Below the pieces are notes generated by a model. That model saw only the letters and a program-made list of their open reading frames with translations, was not told the DNA's origin and did no database searches. The position numbers and the translations under genes were made by a program. A stretch of 64,000 nucleotides of DNA from positions 5,704,001 to 5,768,000 of the forward strand of contig NZ_CP042434.1 in assembly GCF_007971385.1 (NCBI RefSeq), written 5' to 3'. The DNA is from Arachidicoccus ginsenosidivorans. Its GTDB lineage: Bacteria > Bacteroidota > Bacteroidia > Chitinophagales > Chitinophagaceae. Position 1 is the first letter of the stretch, and each line of letters opens with the position of its first letter. This document shows, one piece after another, positions 50,689 to 60,066 of the stretch.

Positions 50689-51894
50689 TTATCTTCTAAA
50701 CTTAAAATACTCCGTTAATGGATGGATTTCTCCTTTCAGCATATTAGATACCATAGACATCCCTGTCACTGAAAAGGTAATGCCGTTTCCACCGAATCCC
50801 AAAACAAAATAAGCAGCCGGAAAATCTGGATGTGTGCCTATGTAAGGAAGTCCATCTTTGGTTTCTCCAAAAGTGCCTGCCCAGACAAAATCAGTCCTAA
50901 AGTCATGTTCTGGAAGGATATTTTCAAGATGTTTTTCCAATTTGAGCTGTTTTTTCAGCAGCAGTCTGTCTCGCTTGGTTGTATTGACAAATTTTTCGTC
51001 TTCGCCACCAATGAGTATTCTATTATCATCTGTGGTCCTCATATATATATAAGGTCTAGCCGTATTCCAGATCAAAATATCCTTCAGGTAAGTCTGGTCG
51101 CCTTCGTATCTTTCTCCTACAATGGCAAAAGTGGATAATAGGTTTACAAATCGATCCTTAATAATTTCTACACTTTCATAACCGTTACAATAAATTACCT
51201 TTTTTGCTTTTATGCTATTACCATATTCTGTCTGAGCCTGAATACTACCTTTGTGATATTTGACTTTTTCAATATTTGTTTTATCATAAATTAACAGCCC
51301 TCTTTTACGATTATATGCCAAAAGGTCGTGGGTGAAACAAAAGGCATCCATACTGCCGCCCTGGCGGGATAAAATGCCACCATAGGTATTGCTAAGGTGA
51401 TATTTTTGGCGAATGTCCTTGGCTTCCAGCCAACTTACCGGAAATCCGTATTTTTTTCTTGCTTCAAACTCTCTTTTCAACCAGGAAACGTCTTTTTTTC
51501 TTGCTGCAAAATACAGGGAATCCTTCTTTTTATAACCACAGTCTGATTTTATATGATGGGCGATCTCGCCCAACTTATCAATCGCCTGGTAGCAGGCCCT
51601 GTAACTATCTACCGCTCCTTTTTCGCCAATCTGTTCTATTAGTTTATATAAAGGCGTATCGATTTCATATTGAAGCATGGAAGTAGTGGCTGAGGTACTG
51701 CCATTAGCAATTTCTCTTTTATCAACTAAAACGGTCTTATACCCGTCTTCCATACATTGATGGGCAATTAGGCTACCTGTAATGCCGCCTCCAATAATTA
51801 GAATATCTGTTTCTATCTCACGACTCAAGGATGGATAGGAGTTCAGGATACCGTTTTTCACCAACCAGAAGGGTTCGCTGGATTTCAGGTTCAT
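50689..51894 (-). CDS. FAD-dependent oxidoreductase of the DAO family
   Basis: 401 residues, intact. The dinucleotide-binding motif is DILIIGGGITGSLIAHQCME (about 30-49), followed by GSTSATTSMLQYE, the flavin-contacting strand of DAO-type amine oxidases. The C-terminal FAD-binding segment is GLPYIGTHPDFPAAYFVLGF. No signal peptide, so cytoplasmic. The family oxidises amines, amino acids or glycerol-3-phosphate; the substrate is not evident. It stands alone after a 180-bp gap. Confidence 0.9.
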   Translation of the reverse strand: MNLKSSEPFWLVKNGILNSYPSLSREIETDILIIGGGITGSLIAHQCMEDGYKTVLVDKREIANGSTSATTSMLQYEIDTPLYKLIEQIGEKGAVDSYRACYQAIDKLGEIAHHIKSDCGYKKKDSLYFAARKKDVSWLKREFEARKKYGFPVSWLEAKDIRQKYHLSNTYGGILSRQGGSMDAFCFTHDLLAYNRKRGLLIYDKTNIEKVKYHKGSIQAQTEYGNSIKAKKVIYCNGYESVEIIKDRFVNLLSTFAIVGERYEGDQTYLKDILIWNTARPYIYMRTTDDNRILIGGEDEKFVNTTKRDRLLLKKQLKLEKHLENILPEHDFRTDFVWAGTFGETKDGLPYIGTHPDFPAAYFVLGFGGNGITFSVTGMSMVSNMLKGEIHPLTEYFKFRR

Positions 51895-52223
51895 ATTGTT
51901 GTTTTAATGCATAACATTATTAAAAGAAGACGCTCATTGAATCATTCCATTGTATAAAGTAGACTCAAATTTGAGGCCAGTAATGGCTATAAATGTTGAA
52001 ATTCCTTAATACATAAATCAGTAGTTTAGTAGTGGCCTGTTCCCCGCCTGGACGCCTTCAATTATAGCATTGAACTTAAATTGCGTAAGCCGTTTACAAT
52101 ACATCCAAGCTACAAGCTGTCGCCAAATAGCTACAAATCATCTTATTTGTTATGAATATTTTTACAAATCCTATTGAAATTTCAACTTAAGGTTCTTGTT
52201 TATTCATCATTAATTCGGAAAAT
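51895..52223. other. Intergenic region without recognised genes
   Basis: About 330 bases between divergent genes. No ORF with recognisable content, no tRNA and no strong hairpin. Confidence 0.45.
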
Positions 52224-52447
52224 ATGAAAAGAAAATTTACTTCTTTTATTAAAAAAGGTTTGTACTTTTTGTGAGTGCTGTTTTACTTGGAACTTTCACT
52301 ACAGCTAGTGGTAAGTTGGTTAAACGGTTGACAGCTGCCAGCAATACCGAGCAAGTTACCACAGAAGGATTATCTAAGGGTTTGTATTTTAAGGTGAATA
52401 ATAAATCAATTGGTTAGATTATTTCTAAAAAGGTTATTGTACAGTAA
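52224..52447 (+). pseudogene. Tiny secreted ORF with a T9SS sorting-domain-like end (broken)
   Basis: If one A is restored in A6 at 52251-52256 the frame reads MKRKFTSFIKKRFVLFVSAV then LLGTFTTASGKLVKRLTAAS, a signal peptide. It ends GLSKGLYFKVNNKSIG, a stop (52415-52417), and IISKKVIVQ with TAA at 52445-52447. The ending resembles type IX secretion C-terminal sorting domains (GLYxVKVNGKSxxKKIIVQ). With the base restored the length is 225 nt, a multiple of three. It has almost nothing between signal and sorting domain, so it is either a deletion remnant or a very small secreted peptide. A terminator follows. Confidence 0.5.
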
Positions 52448-52475
52448 TTAAATAATAGAATCAACATGAAAGGAG

Positions 52476-52513
52476 ACTGCCCCTATCCATTACAGGGTCT
52501 GGGGCAGTTTTAT
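52476..52513 (+). terminator. Rho-independent terminator after the tiny secreted ORF
   Basis: ACTGCCCC (52476-52483) pairs with GGGGCAGT (52501-52508), followed by TTTAT. GC-rich 8-bp stem about 30 bases after the ORF end at 52447. Confidence 0.75.
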
Positions 52514-52684
52514 ATTTAAAAAATCTGTGTGGGAATTTATGGCCCATTTTTGCTTCAAAACATTCATCCACTTTTTCGTGTGTTGTTTTTAAGTGTCCAA
52601 ACAAAGAATTGGTCAACACTTTTCACAAAAGAATCAATTTTTAATTTTAAAAGCAGACACCTCTATTTTTCATACCTGTCGACA

Positions 52685-53235
52685 TTAGGAAGATAAACTT
52701 TGCTGTGCGGTTTTTTTATCGCAAGCGCCAATATGAATGAAGGAAAAATCTATCCCACTTTTCTTATCCAACGACTTTACTGGGTTTTCATTAATAAAGA
52801 TCAAGTTATTTTTTACGGAGATACAGACGCCATTAAGCATCAACTTGACCACTTTCAATTCAATTTTATTTGGATAATAATAGTGCATTGAAAATATGAC
52901 CTCGTTATTTTGCAGAATGGTCAACATATTTTTTAAAAATAATATTCGAATATCGGGAGACGCATATTCTATTAAACTGTTCCTTACAATTAATAATCTG
53001 TTATTATATTTATCAAAAAGTAATAGCGTAATTAATAACTGCGCATCAAGAACATTTAGGCCCAAAACAGTGATTTCATCAATGGTAAGCAAAGGTTTTA
53101 GCCTCTCTTTTAAGGAATCACATGAACAAGATTGTAAAATTGCCCCATTCTTATGCTCACTGTTTCAAAAGCTTTAATTTGAAAAGGGAGATCATTCTCA
53201 TTATCTTTTAAAGAAATATTTGAATTTTGAAGCAT
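52685..53235 (-). CDS. Hypothetical protein, 183 residues (one-base frameshift)
   Basis: Start ATG 53235 (MLQNSNISLKDNENDLPFQI) and one restored base in AAGG at 53112-53115 joins GQFYNLVHVIP to LKERLKPLLTIDEITVLGLN. The total then is 552 nt, a multiple of three. The rest (VLDAQLLITLLLFDKYNNRL, LFLKNMLTILQNNEVIFSMH) looks like a soluble mixed alpha/beta protein with no signal peptide. I recognise no family. The start overlaps the end of the gene upstream by 28 bp, so the two are translated together. Confidence 0.6.
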
Positions 53236-53480
53236 TTTTTGAGTGGACAAAATTTATGTGCACCTTTACTCCACTTTTCATAATGTTCTTGGCAAAGAAA
53301 AATAATATCTTCTGCAAAAGGGTGATCATTAATCGATCGCCTCTTGTTTTGCACTAAGTAACAAATCGGATGGCGACAAATCACACAGCCAATCCTGCTG
53401 GTTATTTTAGGTCCCTCTAAAAAAGTTTCTACAGTTATCTGTGATTTTTCAAAACACTTATTTTTACTCATTTCTTTCAT
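53208..53480 (-). CDS. Hypothetical Cys/His-rich small protein
   Basis: About 90 residues from ATG 53480 (MKEMSKNKCFEKSQITVETF). Cysteines and histidines cluster as CVICRHPIC, LCQEHYEKW and KFCPLKKCF, which could bind zinc. No signal peptide. A longer frame from TTG 53531 exists but ATG 53480 is more likely. It begins 81 bp after the SusD gene at 53562 and overlaps the next gene, so the pair could be the distal part of the FAS1/SusCD operon or a separate unit. Unknown function. Confidence 0.6.
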   Translation of the reverse strand: MKEMSKNKCFEKSQITVETFLEGPKITSRIGCVICRHPICYLVQNKRRSINDHPFAEDIIFLCQEHYEKWSKGAHKFCPLKKCFKIQIFL

Positions 53481-53561
53481 TAACCGTTTATTTAATTTAT
53501 CAAACGGATTAACAACCACTAAATAGTACAATAACTAAAATAGTACAGACATCATCAATGC

Positions 53562-55232
53562 TTACCATTTAAAGGGCAAATACCAATTTTGTTGATTCAT
53601 TAATTTTGCTCTGACTGCAGTAGCATTGGGATTATTTTCTTTTATAAGTTTCTGATACACTTTGTCAGCCAGATAGGATGGATCTTTTCGTCTTAAGGCA
53701 ATCCTTAACAAATCAGACCACCTTTTACCTTCAAAAGCCAATTCTAATGCTCTTTCGTTTGTTATGTGATCTTCGATAGAAATCGTGCTACCACTTTCAA
53801 CGGGCACGCTATATAAATTAGCCCGCCCACGAACACCTGCATTCAAATACCAATCGCCGGCAATACTTGGATTGGAACTTTTCCTTGCATCAAACACATA
53901 AGGAATTCCCTGATCAATGATTGCGTTTCCTAAAGAAGGTTGTATCCCTTGATTTAAAATTGCGTCTGCAATTGCAGGGTGACCATCTCTGTTAGCCGCT
54001 TCCGCAAAATCCAGATGTAACTCCCCTGCCCTATATAAAAACCATTTTTGTGCATTTGGATTAAATTGATATTTCATAATCTCTGGCTGACCATTCACTA
54101 TATTATAAGAAAATTTCACCCCACGAGCATCATAGGGAAAGTCATTTTTCTGGAGCTGGTTATTCCAGTTATCAATTGCCTGAACAGAAGGCTTCAGCAG
54201 ATAACTCCCTTGGGTACTTGAAAATAGTTTCATAAATGGATTCTCTGGTTTAAAAAGTGTACTATAAGGTAAATACCAAATCCATTCTCTATCAAAGAGT
54301 TGATCTTCTTCCCTGGCAAAAATAGAACGCCACCCCTGACTGTTATTATCCACTAAACTACCTTCGTTTTCTTCCTGGTATCTGATATACCCTACCGCCA
54401 GATCATTATTATCTCCTTTAGAAGCACCTGTCATTCTATAGGTATAATAATCTCCGGTACCGCCAGTTTCCATAACAGATTTGAAAGCGATAGCCGCATT
54501 GTGGTAATCATCTCCTTTTCCTCTCCATAAGTAAAGTTTACCCAGCATGACTTCCTTATTGATAAAAAACCGCCCGGTCGAGTAACCATCTACGGTGGTA
54601 ATTAGAGAACTTCCTTCTGGGTAGGGACTAAGAATCGCTAATTGCTGCTGGACACTGACCAAAGAATCTAAAAGCTGATCAAAACTTATAGGTGCATATT
54701 TACCTGAATTTACAACTGCGTCCAAGGTCTGAACATCCTGTATAGGAGTTGTAATATAAGGCACATGACCAAACTGAATTCCTAACTGAAGATAAACCCA
54801 ATTGCGAATAGAGGCAACATCTGCATAACGTACGCCATACTCAGTATTATCCAAAATTTTGTTTTGAACCATGATATCAAAATGATATAACATGTCATTG
54901 CAGGCAAGTATCACCTTATAATAAGGTTTAGGATCTATATATGGATTACCTAGTTTTGCCTCATGGTTTTCAATCTGTTTTAAATAATCGTCTGCATTAG
55001 CTGTAACGGTCATCAAATCAGCTCTTAATTCATTCAATACGACATGTTGAGCAGCCAACTGCTGAAATTGCCCATATAATCCAATGATGGCTGCATCAGC
55101 GTCATAGAGATTTTTGTACATATTTTTCTGCTCAACAACGTCCTTGGTCTCTTCATCTATCATTTTCTTGCAAGAAGTTCCCAGTAGAACGATGAAAGAA
55201 AATGCCAGTAATAAATTATTTATTTTCATCAT
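53562..55232 (-). CDS. SusD/RagB-family lipoprotein (second pair of the FAS1 locus)
   Basis: 556 residues, intact. Lipobox LLGTSC followed by KKMIDEETKD, an acidic surface signal. SusD elements: ADAAIIGLYGQFQQLAAQHV, NWVYLQLGIQFGHVPYITTP, LYRAGELHLDFAEAANRDGH, and the C-terminal ERALELAFEGKRWSDLLRIA. Starts 52 bp after its SusC. Last large gene of the SusC-SusD-FAS1-FAS1-SusC-SusD operon. Substrate unknown. Confidence 0.94.
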   Translation of the reverse strand: MMKINNLLLAFSFIVLLGTSCKKMIDEETKDVVEQKNMYKNLYDADAAIIGLYGQFQQLAAQHVVLNELRADLMTVTANADDYLKQIENHEAKLGNPYIDPKPYYKVILACNDMLYHFDIMVQNKILDNTEYGVRYADVASIRNWVYLQLGIQFGHVPYITTPIQDVQTLDAVVNSGKYAPISFDQLLDSLVSVQQQLAILSPYPEGSSLITTVDGYSTGRFFINKEVMLGKLYLWRGKGDDYHNAAIAFKSVMETGGTGDYYTYRMTGASKGDNNDLAVGYIRYQEENEGSLVDNNSQGWRSIFAREEDQLFDREWIWYLPYSTLFKPENPFMKLFSSTQGSYLLKPSVQAIDNWNNQLQKNDFPYDARGVKFSYNIVNGQPEIMKYQFNPNAQKWFLYRAGELHLDFAEAANRDGHPAIADAILNQGIQPSLGNAIIDQGIPYVFDARKSSNPSIAGDWYLNAGVRGRANLYSVPVESGSTISIEDHITNERALELAFEGKRWSDLLRIALRRKDPSYLADKVYQKLIKENNPNATAVRAKLMNQQNWYLPFKW

Positions 55233-55284
55233 GTATTATTTATTGCGGTACACTGATTCGCTTTATGATTCACTTTTATTCACA

Positions 55285-58200
55285 TTAAAGTCCCACTTTC
55301 ACACCTAATTCAATGCTTTTATATTGGGGTTCTAAAAAAGTGTCTACTCCCTGCCCAAATACGCTTGAAGTGGCACTGAACTCAGGATCGTATCCTAAAT
55401 ATTTTGTTAGTGTCAATAAATTTGTTCCAGTTAAAAAGACATTCATCGATTTGAGTGCTTTATTTGCTTTCAGGGGTATGTTATAGGATAATGAAAGGTT
55501 TTTTAAACGTATATAAGATCCATCTTCAATCCATCTGTCAGAAAACCGGCTATTGCCCATAGGATCAGCCCATGTGGCCTTCGGAATAGCCGTGATCTGG
55601 CCGTCCGTACGCCATCTGTTTTTTATCGCCGCTGTTTGGTTATAAAAGTTGTTTTCTGATTCCAGTTGACGTCTGGCGTAATTATACAAGTCATTTCCTT
55701 TCATAAAAGTGACCAAAGCCGATAATGTCCAATTAGAGAAGGTGATGGCAGTGTTAGCCCCTCCATAAAAGTCAGGATTAGGATTACCTATGACTTGTCT
55801 ATCCTGCTCATCTATGACCTTATCCCCGTTCAGGTCTACAAAACGAACATCGCCTCCGTGGAAAATAGACGTAGTTCCGTTGCTATTTAATTTACTTAGA
55901 CCAGCGGCTGTAGCTTCTTGATCAGAGCTATAAACTCCGTTTGTTTTATAGCCAAAAAACAGATTTGGGGCGTTGTCAATACTGGTCAGAATAACGCCGT
56001 CTGCAAAATCTGTATAAATAGGCCCGGTGGGTAATTTTGTAATAATGGATGTATATTTGGCGATATTAAATCCTAGCTGCCAATTGAATCGTCGCTTATT
56101 CACGAGTACCGCATTTAGGGAAATTTCACCACCACTCGTTTTCATGCCCCCATTATTGGTAATAATATAGTCCTGTCCGGAAACCGTTGGTCCGGGTTCA
56201 TAAATAACCATATGGCTGGTCTTATTATGATAAGCATCCAGCGTTAAACTAAGCCGGTTATTCAACAAATCGACATCTAAACCGATATTAGCTTTTGAGA
56301 CACGCTCCCACATAAGCGATTCATTACCCAGGTTTCCTTTAACAAGCCCTGAAATACCCAATAGATTTTGTGCAGTATAATAACTACGCGCAGTATAATT
56401 ACCAATATCATCGTTGCCCATCATACCATAAGATACCCTGAATTTTAACAGATCCAGCCAATTAGCGTTTGCCATGAATTTTTCTGAGGAGGCAAGCCAT
56501 GAAAACCCGGCGGAAGGAAACACACCAAATGGTCGATCCGCGATCCTTAATGCCCCACTATTTACATTTCTGCCGAACTTTGAGGAAGCATCCATTGAGG
56601 CATTTACATTCAAAAAATACTTATCCTGCAAGCCATAAGCTGCATTTAAATAGGTCTCCATCCAGGTGGACGAGCCAATCGAACCTCCTATTTGCCTTAA
56701 AGTATTTAGTCCATATCCGACACTGGTCAATTGATCTGTCGCTGCATTGAAGCCTAATCCGTAATCCTGTTCAGATTTAAGTTTATTATATCGGAACCCA
56801 AAGGTCACATCCAGATCATTGATAAAGCCAAAATGCTGATTATAGTTGATCCTGGAATCATTATAGACATTAAACAATTTAATTACCTGAGCGCCTGACC
56901 GGTTGTTGGCCAGTAAGTCATTCATTAAGGTATCACTTACAATTCCTCTTTGGGGAACAAAAAAGGTTTCCCGGATTTTTTGACTCGTAATGGACACCGT
57001 TGTGGCCAGTGAAAGATTTTTACTTAATAAGTATTTAAATGAAATACCTCCGTTATACCTAAAACTATTATTCTGCCCTTTTTCGCTGTTGATAATGGCA
57101 ATAGGATTGCTGATACCCAACGTGTCGTGGTCTGCATATTGTGGTGAAACGACTCCTGAGGCGGAGATCAGATGATCTGCAAAAAAAGGCGCTTTCACAA
57201 GACTGGTAAAAATGGGATTGGTCGTGGGTGCAATCCCAGTATTTCTAATATTTTGCTCATTTCTATAATAACTAACATTGGCAGAAGCAATAAGTCTTTT
57301 TGTCAGATTAAGATCCGCATTAAAGCGCATATTATACCGGGTCAGCCCGGTATTTTGTAAGGGAGATTTATTATTACCATAACCGATACTCAAAGCGTAT
57401 TTGGCAATATTATCTCCTCCCGCTATCTTCAAATAAGCATTTTGCATATATGAATTTCTAAATATTTTGTTTTGCCAGTTATTGTTTTGATGTACATTAT
57501 AATAATCCATTGAAGAGGTACTGTCGTTCATATAGGATAATGCTGAGATATCTGCATCTGTCATACCCTTGGATTGTAACATCTCAGACAGGTAGGAGCG
57601 AAAATCGCTTGCGTCCATCACTGGCAGGCTCTTGGGGCTAAAATTAACGCCCCCGGAGAGTAAAACATCAATAGAGGTCGCCTCTTCATGCGCCCTGGCA
57701 GTGGTGATAATAATCGCACCATTAGCGCCCTTTGAGCCATAAGTTGAGGTAGCGTCTTTTATAACGGTAATCTTATCAATGTCTTTTAAATCAATAAAGG
57801 ATAGCGGGTTGTTATAATAGCCTTTATTCAAGCTGGCACCGTAGGTAGCATTATCATAATAAACCCCATCTACAATGATGATAGGTTGATTTGAAGCGTA
57901 CAAGGAATTATAGCCGCGCAAATATAAATTAGCTCCCGCAGCGGGTGTACCTGAGCGCCTAATTACATTTAAACCGCTTACTTTTCCTTGCAAAAAGTTA
58001 TCAACGGAGCCGGGATCGGCATTCCAGTTGCCCTTTGTTTCAATGGCGTCCATAGCGCCTGTTATTTTTGATCTACTGACTTGTCTGGAAGGTGTTACGA
58101 TCTCATTATAGAAGCTGGCAGCACCGGACTTCTGCAATAATATCTCAATAGAGCTGCGTCCTTTTAAGGCTACCTGCTGATTGTTATAGTCCTCCGCCTT

Positions 58201-58473
58201 AACCATTAAAGTAATCTGCATATTGGGAACAGCAATACTGAAATGACCTAAAGAATCCGTAATAGCAGCACCATAATCCTTATAGGAAACGTACACTCCA
58301 TAAAGCGGCCTTTTGCTGACAACGTCTAATATAACACCTGATACCTGTAGGGTGTCCTTTGGTTTTGTAATGGACGGATGGACGGATTTAACACTTTGAG
58401 CAAATCCATGCTGCAATGGCAACCCGATTAATCCTCCAATTAATATATAAAATAATTTTCTCATAATAATCAT
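55285..58473 (-). CDS. SusC/RagA TonB-dependent receptor (second pair of the FAS1 locus)
   Basis: 1062 residues, intact. Signal peptide (FYILIGGLIGLPLQHGFAQS) and a carboxypeptidase-regulatory-like domain (about 42-115; GVILDVVSKRPLYGVYVSYK). The plug has PIIIVDGVYYDNATYG, DATSTYGSKGANGAIIITT, and LYLRGYNSLYASNQP. No STN domain, so regulation is not by FecR. The hinge is unusual: SFYNEIVTPSRQVSRSKITG replaces the common NEVVVIGYG motif. Barrel end QYKSIELGVKVGL ends in Leu, not the usual aromatic residue. It starts 14 bp after a FAS1 gene, so co-translation is likely. Confidence 0.93.
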   Translation of the reverse strand: MIIMRKLFYILIGGLIGLPLQHGFAQSVKSVHPSITKPKDTLQVSGVILDVVSKRPLYGVYVSYKDYGAAITDSLGHFSIAVPNMQITLMVKAEDYNNQQVALKGRSSIEILLQKSGAASFYNEIVTPSRQVSRSKITGAMDAIETKGNWNADPGSVDNFLQGKVSGLNVIRRSGTPAAGANLYLRGYNSLYASNQPIIIVDGVYYDNATYGASLNKGYYNNPLSFIDLKDIDKITVIKDATSTYGSKGANGAIIITTARAHEEATSIDVLLSGGVNFSPKSLPVMDASDFRSYLSEMLQSKGMTDADISALSYMNDSTSSMDYYNVHQNNNWQNKIFRNSYMQNAYLKIAGGDNIAKYALSIGYGNNKSPLQNTGLTRYNMRFNADLNLTKRLIASANVSYYRNEQNIRNTGIAPTTNPIFTSLVKAPFFADHLISASGVVSPQYADHDTLGISNPIAIINSEKGQNNSFRYNGGISFKYLLSKNLSLATTVSITSQKIRETFFVPQRGIVSDTLMNDLLANNRSGAQVIKLFNVYNDSRINYNQHFGFINDLDVTFGFRYNKLKSEQDYGLGFNAATDQLTSVGYGLNTLRQIGGSIGSSTWMETYLNAAYGLQDKYFLNVNASMDASSKFGRNVNSGALRIADRPFGVFPSAGFSWLASSEKFMANANWLDLLKFRVSYGMMGNDDIGNYTARSYYTAQNLLGISGLVKGNLGNESLMWERVSKANIGLDVDLLNNRLSLTLDAYHNKTSHMVIYEPGPTVSGQDYIITNNGGMKTSGGEISLNAVLVNKRRFNWQLGFNIAKYTSIITKLPTGPIYTDFADGVILTSIDNAPNLFFGYKTNGVYSSDQEATAAGLSKLNSNGTTSIFHGGDVRFVDLNGDKVIDEQDRQVIGNPNPDFYGGANTAITFSNWTLSALVTFMKGNDLYNYARRQLESENNFYNQTAAIKNRWRTDGQITAIPKATWADPMGNSRFSDRWIEDGSYIRLKNLSLSYNIPLKANKALKSMNVFLTGTNLLTLTKYLGYDPEFSATSSVFGQGVDTFLEPQYKSIELGVKVGL

Positions 58474-58487
58474 AGGAAGTATATAAA

Positions 58488-60023
58488 TTAATTAAAAACT
58501 GGGACGAATTTCAAATAATCAAGTGTCAGATTATAAGGGCTGCTATTACTGGAGGGCGCCTGCAATCGGATAAATTTGGTTGCAGGATTCACCTCGTAGG
58601 TGCTACCATCTGGCATAACCCTGGGGTATGAAAGCAACCAGTTGTACCCATCATTTGTAAATTCTCCAATATAGGTTTCTGTATAGGTATTGGGCTCTAC
58701 CACTCCTGTCTCATTAAACAACACTGTAGAGAGTGAGTCATTGGCCATCACCTTTACAATTTGATTGAGATTTCCAGTAGTTCCATAGGCATCGTCCCCC
58801 TGACCTGAACTGACATAATCATTAAGAGCCACCCAATACACCTTATAAGTAGCAGTATATAAATTATTGGTCGCATAATCTGCGTAAAAATTGGCACCGG
58901 ATGAACCACGGTTTACATAAATATCCGTAAAAGTATCACGCGTGATAGGGTTAAATCGTTTACGGTAAAAAATATCTTCTAGTGCACTCTCGGTTTCAGA
59001 AGAAAAGCCGATCGGGTTTTCTCCCTGAATATACACAACAGGAATTTTCTCTGCTATGGGCATGGATAGGGAACTCATCACATACACTATACCATTACTT
59101 ACTTTTTGGGTGGCAACAATCGAAGCGGGATTTATTGAAAAATGAACATTAGATTTGGTAACGAATTGTGTCGTAGCGGATAAGTTCTCATGTAACCCAC
59201 TTACAACTAAATCTTTCACAACACTCCAATTTGCATTGCTTATAGAGGTATCTTCACTAAGCGCCTTAAAATAAGGTTTCATACTAGCTTGTTGGCTTTC
59301 AAAAGCAGCATCTGTCAGCACAAAATAGGTATATAAGGAATCCTCATCTGCAACATCATATACTTTCGTTTTAAATGTATTGATTTCTACAATGCCGGTC
59401 CCTGTTTTATAAACAGGGACACCGGTTGTTAAATCAATACTGTCAATTTCTGCCTGACTTAAATCCTGACCTCTATAGTTTAAAGAGGCGATATAGGCAT
59501 TTTGCTTATATTCCCCTTTCGTGGCATTGAGATATTCCCAGATATTGGGCAGTGGCAATACGGGCTGGTCGATAATATGTAAAACCCCGTTTTTAGCCAC
59601 CATATCACTTTTTGTCAAATTGGCCTCTTGGAATTTACCCTGGTCAAACTGAATTCTTTTTCCACTGAGCATCCTGATGCGTAAATCACTACTGGCATCT
59701 CTTGTATAATAGGCCTTACCGGCAATTAAATTCAAAAGAAACCTACGTAGACTTGCGGGGTTTTGCCCAATAGAATCGGGTAATTGCTTTAAAGCCTCAT
59801 TGGATGGGGCAAACACCGTCAGATTCATGGAGGAATTCAGTAAGGTATCTAGATTTGCTTCTTCTATGTATGATGCAAATAAAGACAGGTCACTATTGCC
59901 TTTGATCTGGGCAAATAAGGTTTCATTTAAGCCTGGAGTGTTCAAGGCTATATGATCATCCCACTTTTTACAGGAGGCAACAATTAATATTGTGGCCATC
60001 ATCATTATAATATATTTCTTCAT
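58488..60023 (-). CDS. Fasciclin-domain lipoprotein B (two FAS1 domains plus C-terminal domain)
   Basis: 511 residues, intact. Lipobox LIVASC, then KKWDDH. FAS1 domain 1 lies at about 33-155 (GNSDLSLFASYIEEANLDTL, LTVFAPSNEALKQLP, NGVLHIIDQPVLPLP). A second, more diverged FAS1-like region lies at about 190-330 (TYFVLTDAAFESQQASMKPY, NGIVYVMSSLSMPIAEKIPV). A C-terminal beta-rich domain follows (ATYKVYWVALNDYVSSGQGD, LDYLKFVPVF). FAS1 folds mediate adhesion or ligand binding at surfaces. It starts 43 bp after a FAS1 gene of related layout. A glycan- or protein-binding surface accessory of SusCD is inferred. Confidence 0.9.
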   Translation of the reverse strand: MKKYIIMMMATILIVASCKKWDDHIALNTPGLNETLFAQIKGNSDLSLFASYIEEANLDTLLNSSMNLTVFAPSNEALKQLPDSIGQNPASLRRFLLNLIAGKAYYTRDASSDLRIRMLSGKRIQFDQGKFQEANLTKSDMVAKNGVLHIIDQPVLPLPNIWEYLNATKGEYKQNAYIASLNYRGQDLSQAEIDSIDLTTGVPVYKTGTGIVEINTFKTKVYDVADEDSLYTYFVLTDAAFESQQASMKPYFKALSEDTSISNANWSVVKDLVVSGLHENLSATTQFVTKSNVHFSINPASIVATQKVSNGIVYVMSSLSMPIAEKIPVVYIQGENPIGFSSETESALEDIFYRKRFNPITRDTFTDIYVNRGSSGANFYADYATNNLYTATYKVYWVALNDYVSSGQGDDAYGTTGNLNQIVKVMANDSLSTVLFNETGVVEPNTYTETYIGEFTNDGYNWLLSYPRVMPDGSTYEVNPATKFIRLQAPSSNSSPYNLTLDYLKFVPVFN

Positions 60024-60066
60024 TCAATTGTTATTAATAGTTTAAAGAACTGGAAGCAGCTGAATT

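Noticed and set aside
52448..52684. A further gene between the tiny ORF and the hypothetical gene at 52685
   Set aside because: Only the terminator at 52476-52513 and AT-rich sequence are visible.
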